Source of the DNA: Wyeomyia smithii
Lineage: Eukaryota; Arthropoda; Insecta; Diptera; Culicidae
Reading direction: 5' to 3'
Length of the DNA: 64,000 nt
NCBI RefSeq assembly: GCF_029784165.1
Contig: NC_073695.1
Location: 166,086,522-166,150,521, forward strand
Below, piece after piece: positions 44,317 to 53,252 of the stretch. Within the stretch, counting starts at the first letter, position 1. Each line of letters opens with the position of its first letter. The notes under the pieces were generated by a model, which searched no databases, was not told where the DNA came from, and saw only the letters and a list, made by a program, of their open reading frames with translations. Made by a program: the position numbers and the translations under genes.

Positions 44317-44754
44317 AGCGTTGTTGTGTATCAGTGCCAAAAAAGTATCGTGGAAAATCAACCTTTGCTGATAATCCCCATCGAACTCCGGAAGCGAAAT
44401 AGTCGGCAGTTTTATACCAGAGTGCAGTAGAAACATGCGGGGGTTGAGGGTATGTGGTGTTAACAGGAAGAGGAGGCAATTTAGTGATTAAAGATGCTTT
44501 TATTGCGACTCAAATTCAGCGCGGACTATTTCATGCACTGCCATACCTTCATCAGTATCTGCGCATGCCTCCAGCTTTGATTGCACTTCATTCAGGGTAG
44601 CCCAGATGTTGTTTATATACTCGAGCCTCAACGGTATCTGCGGAGCGTATCGTTGATCACAGTAGCCCACCAGGAATGCCTCAGCCCAACCCAGTGCTGC
44701 AATCATCGTCGCTCGCTTTGTCGTCAGCAGAATAATTCGCTGGCCGTCCACCAT

Positions 44755-45655
44755 TTTCCGCCTCAGTCGATGAAATCAGAAACGAAGATGATGATTAAAA
44801 CTGCGAAAATAACCGAAAAAATAACCACGATAGACCCGGACACAGGACAGTAGCAGCTTGAAAAGGTACTCACCTTTTCCAAAGCAAGTAGTGCCTTGAA
44901 AATATTAAAAAAAATCAGGAACAAAAAGCACACCCAGTGCAACGAAGATTGAACCGAAAGTAGTGCGCCAATCCGATGCTCCAAAGAAACCGGCACACAA
45001 AGCAGGTCTACAACAATGGCAAGCGGTAAGCGGTCGCAACAATGTCTCCGTATGGCAAACAAAATGGCGCTGTAAGCCGGACGACGATAGATGGACCTTG
45101 CGTCCAGTTGATGGCTTGAACAATTTTCCAAAAGAAATCTCCAAGCAAAATGGCACTGCAGGCTCAAGAGCTGCAGATGGACCTTGCGTCCAATTGAACG
45201 GGAAGAACTTTTCCAAAAACTTCGCAAAGAATCACAGGAACGTTGATCCAAATTCTCACAGGTTGAGAGATGGCTGAACGATGACGTAGAATTGTCGTTT
45301 GCCGGCCGTGTGCCACAGCAAAAATACCACAAAACTCGAACCGAAGAAAAAATAGCAAAAAGAAACACGCAAATCTAAAGCGTACCCGGAGATGCACGGA
45401 AGAATTTTGGATAGAAACTCACCTTCTTCCCAAATCAATTGAGCCTTGTATAAAATAAATTCAACCCCTTTGTGACAGCACAAAACGTTGGCGGAATTGT
45501 CCCAACGATAATATATTCCTCGATGGTGGACCAGAAGCAATTGAAAACTAGCAACGGTGGCGCCCGACTATAAAACGGCAGGAAAAAATGACGCGTCGGA
45601 AAGCGATGGCGATCGTGATTGTGCAAACCTGAAACCAGAAATCCGGCACCAGCTA
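44755..45655 (-). other. Pao/BEL 5' leader with primer-binding-site candidate
   Basis: Four bases after the 5' LTR end, the minus strand reads TGGTGCCGGATTTCTGG (45651 down to 45635). It starts with TGG as a tRNA primer-binding site does. I cannot name the tRNA. The rest has short frames only. CCGTTTGCGAC- and CAAAATGGC-containing segments occur twice in similar form near 45050-45200, suggesting an internal repeat. Confidence 0.5.
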
Positions 45656-46024
45656 TGTTTCACTCAAAGAAAATTGCTCACCGGCGTCACTATCCGTTTC
45701 ACACGGCCAGAGGATAAAAGGTAAGTTCCTTGGGGTAAGGTTTTTCACAGGTCCGTACGTTTGAGGTGTCCACAGGTAAGTAATGCAACTCGGTAAGTTA
45801 AATTGTTTCGAGCTTTATTCATTTTACTTTCAGCTATCAACTAAAGAAACAACAGCACTGATTTTACGATACAGACAGTTCTCTCTTATTCGCGTTTCCT
45901 TTTTTATAGCTAATTTAGCTGAAATGGTGTTTGTGTCACCGCCGTGCGGGGTAGCCGCGATGGTAGCATGCAGGCGGTGTTCGCTCAACTGGTCGAACGT
46001 ACAAATTAAACATATTACGTAACA
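45656..46024 (-). repeat. 5' LTR of the Pao/BEL element
   Basis: It starts TGTTACGTAATATG and ends GAGTGAAACA on the minus strand. It contains TATAAAAAAG (around 45900-45908), an initiator-like AACTGTC, and GAATAAAGC (around 45815), i.e. promoter and polyadenylation signal. It is uninterrupted, so it gives the empty sites for both MITEs in the 3' LTR. Confidence 0.93.
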
Positions 46025-46071
46025 CCAATATATTTGCCAACCACACATTCTCATACCGATGTAATGAACGG

Positions 46072-46124
46072 GTTGGCGCTCAGCATGTTTCAGGCCTAAG
46101 GCCTTTATCATGCTGAACGCCAAC
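46072..46124. repeat. Hairpin 1 of cluster (25-bp arms)
   Basis: GTTGGCGCTCAGCATG...AGGCC pairs with GGCCT...CATGCTGAACGCCAAC across a 3-base loop, with a few mismatches. Confidence 0.85.
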
Positions 46125-46330
46125 GCGAGCGATCGGCAAGAAACTTGCCGTAGGTTAATGAACAGCCGTAAGTAGAGCTGGCGATAACAGTAGCGCTTAT
46201 AAATCGTACCGGAGCAACTGAAAAGGCGAACCGCACAGGTTCTAATTTAAAAAGAAATATGTGAAAAAAATCACTCATTGATAACAGGTTTGGTATTTTG
46301 CGAATGCGGAAAATACCTCTCGATACTCTA

Positions 46331-46419
46331 AGGCCTGAAACATAGTGAACGCCATCGCGAGCTATCGGGCGGGATTTTCGCCCGATCGCTCGCGTTGGCG
46401 TTCACTATATTTCAGGCCT
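46331..46419. repeat. Hairpin 2 of cluster (39-bp arms)
   Basis: Arms 46331-46369 and 46381-46419 start with AGGCCTGAAA and carry the AACGCCA(T/A)CGCGAGC motif. Three mismatches. Confidence 0.9.
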
Positions 46420-46444
46420 AGCGCGGAAAACATACTGGCGCGTC

Positions 46445-46522
46445 TTGCGCTGCGGAGACGGTACGCCTTGCCGTGGGTTTTATGTACAGTCCTATAGAGG
46501 GCGAACCGTCTCCGGAGCGCAG
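46445..46522. repeat. Hairpin 3 of cluster (~22-bp arms)
   Basis: TTGCGCTGCGGAGACGGTAC pairs with the inverse GCGAACCGTCTCCGGAGCGC. The loop of about 34 bases contains CCGTGGGTTTTATGTACAG, similar to the 27543 hairpin loop region. Confidence 0.85.
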
Positions 46523-46548
46523 AACGAGCCAGTATGTTTTCGGTCTAA

Positions 46549-46612
46549 GGCCTTTGCCATGCTGAACGCCAACGCCCGATCGCTCGCGTTACCGTTCAGC
46601 ATGGCAAAGGCC
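46549..46612. repeat. Hairpin 4 of cluster (27-bp arms)
   Basis: GGCCTTTGCCATGCTGAACG pairs with its inverse at 46593-46612; two mismatches occur further in. Same GCTGAACGCCAACGC motif as hairpins 1 and 2. Confidence 0.9.
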
Positions 46613-48652
46613 TAAGGCTCGACTTCGAGCTATTGGTAGAATGCAAACGTTCCGCAAGAAAGTTCAAGTCGTACTCCGTCGTGTTGCGGTTTGGTGGCAG
46701 TTTGACTGCATGACATTCGAGCAAAGAGATCATTTTCCCCCGCGCTTATTCATTGTTTTTAAGAACTGATAATTAGAACTGTTTGTTTATATCACCTATT
46801 GCTGGTTATATCTAAAACATAGCTTACATATTTCTCAATGTAACGTACATTTGTAGGAACTGCCATGTGCGGTGGAAACGTTTCCGTTGTGATATAATAA
46901 TATAACAGAAGAAAATTTAATAATTGCAATTCCGACCCGTCTGTGTAGCAACTAAATTTCGAAATAACTCAATTGACACCATGTGCAGTACAATGACAAT
47001 CTGTATTGTTTTATGAACGATGTCGTAGTTTGCAGCCCGAGGCACGTGGCCCACCCCTAGGATATTTTCGCTTGTGGCTGCACGCCGGCAGCCAGTGCAT
47101 TTCTACTCGGTCCAATTTTCTCAGCAGTGGTCTTTGTAGCAAATAAACTTCTCGCTCGTGTCCCACGTGAGTGATACGCTTTGATTAAATTCTGTTTCTT
47201 ATTTTCGCTCTTGTTCTACTGGACCAATGTTTCGAGATTGTATCCTGGGCGAAAATCTACTCGTATGAAGCAAGTAAAATACAATCCTTGCATCGAAACC
47301 ATCATAGCTTTCTGTGTTTCTCTTCTATTTGTTAAACACATACTTATTTTGTGTATAGTTGTGCCTATTCCAAACACATCAAGCTTAAAATTCAAACAGG
47401 GCCATTGGGACTTGAAACATTTCGTGACACGTTTGTACATTTCGCTTCTAATTACAAACGCACTTACAGCAATAGTGTGACTGAAGGGGAATATAGTTTG
47501 GGGGTTTGCATTTGCTGAGTGTTAAGTAGATAGAAAAGCTTGGTTTAAGAGAAAACAGAATTAAAAATAAGTACCTAATAACACTAAAAACCACTAATAG
47601 ATGAAGAAAAAAAAACACCAAAACCACGTTTATGTTAAACCTTTCCAATGCAATTGTTATTCCATTGAAATTCAACAAGTGTAAAAACTGGTTTAGCCGT
47701 TGTTTGTATAGTTTAAACGAGACAGACACAGACGGATAATTTGGTCAGTTTTCGGAGTCAAGTTTATTCTACAAAACTGTTGTCAAACATAAAAAGTATG
47801 AGTTGTGGATGGTATAAACTCCACCATGTATAACGCATGTCATCGTGAAAAGCAAAATCTCAATTTGCCTAAAAGGGACATAATCCTGAACGAAATCGTG
47901 TTGTTTGTCATATTGGTTCCCCAGCGAGCTCAACATGGAGTTAGTTTCAGCTTGCATAGAATGCATTTTCATTCGAACACGCCAACAGGAGTTTAATCTG
48001 AAATGTAAATGAAAATGACATTTCAATTTGTTCTACTTCAAGAATTTGTCTTTAAGAAAAATTCCTTTTCCTATTTGGTTTCGACCAGCCTGCGACAGCA
48101 TGAAAAGCTGATGCCGGCATTTAGAAGTTATCCTTGTGCATCTGCATGCCCTTGTGTGTGGTTATATACTTCTTTCAAAGTTCGACAAAGGCTGCCACGA
48201 AGTAGTTTCTTAGAAACTTCGATGATCTTTGAATTAAGTGTTAGTATGCAAATGGAATGGAGTAAATTAGTTGGCACAGTAAATTCAGCCAAAAACCTAC
48301 GGTATAAATTGAAACGTTCATTTGAAAAAGAATTATTTTATGTTGCCTTTATAACAATGTTTACCATCTGCAACGAACTTAGAGACAAAATAAAAAACCA
48401 CGAAATAATATTAGATCTTGGGCAATAATACTCGAAAACAGTCGGATGTCAATATAACAGAAATCATTTATCCGCGACATTATATGTATTCCTTACAGCT
48501 GTCTTACCCGAAAAAAATCAGAGAAAGTTGTGTATAATACATTGAAGCAATTGTTTGGGACCCAAAATTCCTGATTAACATGAATGTCGCTTTAGCCAGA
48601 GTGCTCGTATGGGTTACATATGTTTTACAATTAAAAATAAATAGGGGGATTA
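46613..48652. other. No recognised gene or element
   Basis: Mostly AT-rich. Short frames (47181-47480, 48009-48428 and others) have no domain, no codon bias I can see and no neighbours of the same kind. I regard this as unannotated intergenic DNA. Confidence 0.45.
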
Positions 48653-49394
48653 GGGGCATAATGAGCACACGGGGCGAAATGGGCACCCCTCTTTTATGCG
48701 AAACTACGCATTTTTTAATACAATATGGTATGTGTAACTCTTCCGTAGTTACTACAGTATCTCTTTATGTAGAACAAAAGTGGTTTGTCTGTTTGAAATA
48801 TGGAAATATATTGAAAAAATCAACTTGGTTCCCGGATGTTGGAAAAATTATCATTATTGCGCACTACAAAATAAGCTTCTACGGTCGTTTAATGGCTCAA
48901 TCAAGTATGTAGACACATCAATATGACGTATGGGTCATACCCCAAATTTCACCATTATTGAAGTTTTGATTTTAAGCTATAATTAGTATTAAAATCTCAT
49001 GGTAACTTTAAGTAATTCGATAGGGGCGAAATGGTCACCTTTAGGTGGGGTGAAGTGAGCATACCTTGTCACATAAACTTACCTGAAATTCATATGAGTA
49101 GACTTGTGAATTTGTCTGTTTCCATAGTCAGTGTTTGTTTACAGTGATGGTGCGAACAGATATTAGAAAATTTTCGAGACCGAATCGGTCAGAAAAAGGG
49201 ACTGCAGGCAGAATTGGCCACCATAAGGCGCGACGGGACATTCACGAAACAAGCCGCCAAGTATCACGGCATCCCGCGACAAACGTTGGCCCATTAGTTG
49301 TACTTCTACGCAGTTTTAAGATATGTTCTATAAGAGTGCTCATTATACCCCGTGGGTGCTCATTATGCCCCAGTGGGGTGCTCATTGTACCCCA
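48653..49394 (+). mobile_element. Pogo-like element, GGGGCATAATGAGCAC ends
   Basis: GGGGCATAATGAGCAC (48653-48668) is perfectly inverted at 49356-49371. Two further inverted variants lie at 49336-49351 and 49379-49394, so the right end carries three tandem copies. GGGGCGAAATGG(G/T)CACC motifs recur near 48671 and 49023. A pipsqueak-type helix-turn-helix relic (49147-49305) supports pogo/Tigger. Exact edges and the TA duplication are uncertain. Confidence 0.7.
49147..49305 (+). pseudogene. Pogo-type transposase N-terminus (HTH psq), frameshifted
   Basis: The start ATG at 49147 gives MVRTDIRKFSRPNRSEK. A one-base shift in the AAAAAGGGA run near 49195 moves to the frame LQAELATIRRDGTFTKQAAK and YHGIPRQTLAH, where a stop follows. 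This is the DNA-binding helix-turn-helix that begins pogo/Tigger/jerky-type transposases and binds the element ends. Residue pattern ..AA..YGIP..TL is the hallmark of the domain. Nothing of the DDE catalytic domain remains. Confidence 0.75.
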
Positions 49395-49559
49395 CACATC
49401 GACTGATTGCTAGTTTTGGGTGCATGAATCTAATTTGTGTTTTTCACCTTTATACGATAAACTTTTCAATTTGTGAATAGTGTACCTTCAATTATAGAAA
49501 GTTAATTCAAGTTTTGCACTGAAGACAGCTTACATTTTTTGTCGTTTTCCATGCTTAAA

Positions 49560-51606
49560 TCAGCATCAGTCTTGTTCCGCCACTGTTGTTGTGCCAATCA
49601 CCGACGCCCGGGGAGGCGTTGCCACCCAGGACATTACCCAAGTAACACATGCAACATCTTTTACGAGAAAAATGAAAGAAAAAAGTCATGAATAAGTCAT
49701 AAATAAGTTACAGGGAAAACATTGAGTTTTAATTCACTCGCATTGATGTTTTAAATCGGAATGATGTTTTAAATCGAAACAACAAGTTGAAGTTGTAAAT
49801 ACATTACGAATTGCTGTAAAAACTGATTTATAACATGTTTATAACTAGTTTTTTTCTTGAGAATGCAAGAGAGACAACAGTGGTGAATATGTGTTTGACA
49901 GCAAAACGTATAGTGGAGACAAAATTGAAAAATGGCCGCGGAAGTTGTAGTTCAGTTTTAAATCAGTTGTAAATGTGATTTTATGGTGTGAACTATTTCT
50001 TCTTCATCAAATACAGTGCAGATCATTAATACTGCTATAATATTCAAAATTATATAAAATATTTAAATACCCAGGGAATTTATGTTTGATTAAACATAAA
50101 TAATTAATTTGACAGTAAATTATAATCAATAAATTTATGATTCAACTTACTCAAAACAAGAAAATCGTTTGATCTGATCGGCCATGATTTGTTTCAATTC
50201 TCATTTTTTTCTCGCTCAATGATCTTCGGTTTCATTTTTATTATTTTGATCATCATTAATAACCTCAAATCAATGTTTGAATATTTCTGTTTTACTTAAA
50301 TTTCAAAATATATTACTTAATGCGTGGTTCAGTTAGGAGAATTTTTATATTATTTTCTCTACTACAGTAATTAAGATGGTGACGGCGATTTTTTATAGGT
50401 TGTAGTAGCTTTATATAACCTTGCTTAATTGGTTTCACGATTCCATCTCCAAATTGTGGCAGAAATTACTCCTCATTTGGTTTACTAAAAGAGTAAGAAA
50501 GTTCAAATAATTAGTACATAGTGCATGACATCTTAGTTCACCTTGATGTTTCAATGAACATTTTTTTCAATTATTTTGCGATATTTTTACCGAAATAAAC
50601 TTTATAGATAGTGGTTATATAACGTACAAAATCTTTGGGCAATCGGTGTACCCATTCAACGAATGCTAATACTCAACATGGCTGCCTCGTTAGCGCAAGC
50701 GGCGTGGTAAAATAATATTTAACACCATTTTTCTGTGCTAAAGGCACGTTTCATAATATAATCCTATCGAAAATATATACCTGAGGCTCATTTCTCTAGA
50801 GTTCATCTGTTACTTTTTTCTTTATTTCAAATTTAAAAACAAATATGATATTGATTACTATCATATTGTGGTATTTTCGAAGCGCGTAAATTTCAACGAA
50901 GTACAAGGCAAATATTCACGACAAATCTGAAATCGCACGTAGATTTATTGTATTTAATCACTATACCAACACCCTATTCTATCAATGGATTGTCTTGATA
51001 ATTTCTCAAATGAAGAGCCATGATTATTTTCGTGGGTCATCTGTTTTGTATGTATTAGAAACAATCATCAGCGAGTGAAATTTCAACTCATTTGTGCAAT
51101 TTGTTTTTGACCTATTAATAACAGGCCACCATTTGTTGGTACTGGAAATGTAAGAGTGGTGGTTATAGTCGTTATAAAGTTGTTTTATATAAGTCATGTG
51201 AACAATTCATTTGAAGTTGAATATATGTTTTATATTGGCTCCGCCCCTTGCGCTTTTTGAGTTGTTAACAAGTTGTATATAAGTTTATACGTTATTGTTA
51301 TAGTGACGAGATTTGTTATATATCAATTACCTAAACTTATTAAAGACTAACCGTGTTACTTGGGTAATGTATGACCCGTTATTCAATGGACCGGCGCCAA
51401 CGGCTGTACTTCCTCAAGTGATGGAAGGCGTGATACCAAGCATTTTTCGCCTCAGAAAATATCCTCGTGTCGGCTAGGATTAAATCTAGACCACTTGGAT
51501 TGGTTGTGAGTGGATCACGCCACCCTATGCCGGCGTTGGTGTTCGAACCCAGGCCACCAGCGTGGTTGGCGGAGATATTACCAACTACACTAGACCCCCC
51601 GCCACC
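49560..51606 (-). mobile_element. tRNA-derived SINE, split by a TA-flanked element
   Basis: The minus-strand head has TAGTGTAGTTGG (A box, ~51590) and GGGTTCGAACACC (B box, ~51545), both near-perfect. The body continues to GCGCCGGTCCATTGAATAAC and GGGTCATACA at ~51367. It resumes beyond the insertion with TGTCCTGGGTGGCAACGCC (49634-49616) and the GTCGGTGATTGGCACAACAA tail. The far edge near 49560 is approximate. Confidence 0.75.
49637..51364. mobile_element. TA-flanked TIR element, CCCAAGTAACAC ends
   Basis: CCCAAGTAACAC at 49637 is inverted as GTGTTACTTGGG ending at 51364. TA flanks both (49635-49636 and 51365-51366). The 1728-bp AT-rich interior has no transposase. Its position inside the SINE, which rejoins when it is removed, supports the boundaries. 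Confidence 0.8.
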
Positions 51607-51879
51607 TTATCAAGAATGTTTTACTTCTATTTGTTTACATGAAAAACTGATATCATAAAATAACCTTTTATCAAAAAGGAACAATTGAACAATGATCGAT
51701 CAGCATTGATTTTCGAAGTAGCGGGGATTGCCTAATGCGTAAGACTAACAGCGAAATCTGTCTCTGCTTAATCGTGCAGCTCCCAGCCCTCTAAATCTGG
51801 ATTTGCTTGACATAAACACGTACTTTTTGAATTGGTTACCTTGTGAGTTTATCTTAACAATTTTTAACTATTAATTCTA

Positions 51880-52475
51880 GGCTATTTTCCGGAAGCGTGG
51901 TGACAAGTACGAGTTGTTTTTATCCCTAAGGCCAATAAAAGGAACAAATCTCTGCCAAAATCTTTTAGTCGTTCTCAAAACAATGGAAAAAATCATCGGT
52001 GAGCACATCAAGTCATCATATCTTTCTGAAACTCCTCTTAGCAAATATCAATTTGCTTACCAGGAAGGAAAATCGTCGGTAACTGCACTCCTTACTATAG
52101 TCACAAAACTAGAAAAATCTTTTTCCCTTGTGGCGTTCCTTGATATTGAAGGGGCATTTGAAAACTCATCTCATGACTCCATGACTGCTGCAATGAAGAA
52201 ACTTGGTTTTGACAATTGCATTATTCATTCGATCAACGAGATGTTATCAAAAAGAGAAATATCAGCAAATTTTGGTAGCTCTCATATAAGTGTAAAAATT
52301 ATATAAAGGGTGCCCGTAAAAGAGGGTGAGATCTCCGCCACTGTGGTTATTAATAGTTGGTGATCTTCTCAAAAAATTGATAAAAATAGGCTTCGAAAGA
52401 GTAGGATCTGCTGATGATATTGTCATTATTGTTCGTGGCAGTTATGATGATATCATCGCAAAGCGAATTAATTAA
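51880..52475 (+). pseudogene. LINE reverse transcriptase fragment
   Basis: KYQFAYQEGKSSVTALLTIV, FLDIEGAFENSSHDSM and MLSKREISANFGS are followed, in other frames, by remnants of GCP.GG and SADDIVIIVRGSYDD near 52410 (catalytic Y/SADD). These are reverse transcriptase motifs of Jockey/R1-type LINEs. Stops and frameshifts break it. It ends in an A-rich tail with ATAGATAGATAAATGATGATG near 52480. Upstream endonuclease is missing. Confidence 0.75.
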
Positions 52476-52479
52476 ATAA

Positions 52480-53200
52480 AAAAAAAATAGATAGATAAAT
52501 GATGATGATGGTCCCACCTCATACCCCTACATCGGTTTGAGCCAGTCGATTTATCTAAGTAAGATATTATATAGAGTCATACAATGTAACCAGTTGACAA
52601 ACAAATAACGGACTGGTTATTAATACAGACATAGTAGCCCTTCAAAAGAACACCAATAATTTGAAAATAAATAAAAAATAAACGAATTTTCAATAACATT
52701 GATCCAAGGCTCATCCAGAACGTTTCCAACCCGAAAATTATCTGGACTTGGTTAGGAATTGAACCTAACATTTAGGAGCGTTAACTAATCAGAATTGGTT
52801 CTGGATAACGATCCAGAACTACGAGAGAGATCCTATGACACTATAAGTCCCGATAACGAGCTCTACAGTCCACAGGCAAACCCAAGCCTTTTCAGTTTTT
52901 TTCTCCGAACCCTTTTTTTAAATCGTAAAAGCAAATAAATTAAGAAAATAAAGGTGACAGCAACCCAAAAAGCAACTTATCAACCCGTTATGGTTTTTGT
53001 TTCAATTTCAGGGGTTTAAACCTGATGTACTCAATATCCAGATTGTCTATGTCAGTCTACGCGCGCGTGACTCAAACATGTGTAGCCGACTCATTTTTTT
53101 TAACTCTAATATTAATTATTATATAACTATATTCAAACAAAAATCCATCATCATCAATGAACATAATAACTTAATGTACCCAATAAATTAGAAAAAAAGT
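52480..53200. other. No recognised gene
   Basis: AT-rich spacer between two LINE remnants. A weak inverted pair, GAATTGGTTCTGGAT/GATCCAGAAC, lies near 52792-52820. Confidence 0.45.
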
Positions 53201-53252
53201 TTAAATTTTTCAATCTTCGTCATTAATTTACAAAAAATTCTATATAATCTGT

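Larger units (their letters stand above)
42632..44754 (-). pseudogene. Pao/BEL gag, interrupted by a SINE
   Basis: The gag start is ATG at 44754: LLTTKR...EAFLVGYCDQRYAPQIPLRL and LNEVQSKLEACADTDE. It runs on after a stop (44500) to SLPEFDGDYQQRL and LALIHNN near 44345. The frame is then cut by the SINE (43376-44316). It resumes with HYLRAAVKEEA (~43330), ELAWRTLEGRYSNDYLLKKR and LVDEFERHTKILPQLREPTD (the DUF1759 region), and ends in zinc-knuckle-like CHNCLKGNH and CRKCNQRHHTLLH (~42830-42735). It forms the particle shell in intact elements. Confidence 0.88.
37941..46024 (-). mobile_element. Pao/BEL LTR retrotransposon, complete boundaries, decayed
   Basis: LTRs at 37941-38892 (3', enlarged by insertions) and 45656-46024 (5', 369 bp) begin TGTTACG and end GAAACA on the minus strand. 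CCAAT flanks the whole (37936-37940 and 46025-46029), a 5-bp duplication normal for this superfamily. After removing insertions the LTRs differ at about 25 positions in my hand alignment (~93% identity). Gag, protease, reverse transcriptase and RNase H relics lie between in that order. No integrase was recognised. Confidence 0.93.

Noticed and set aside
45715..45840. Plus-strand GTAAGT donors and pyrimidine-AG acceptors that suggested a ~60-nt intron, conserved at 38430-38500
   Set aside because: The segment is an LTR whose transcription direction is the minus strand (TATA box, AATAAA, gag direction), so the plus-strand sites are chance matches conserved only because both are LTR copies.
48009..48428. 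139-codon plus-strand frame
   Set aside because: No recognisable motif, AT-rich composition, non-descript neighbours; probably chance.
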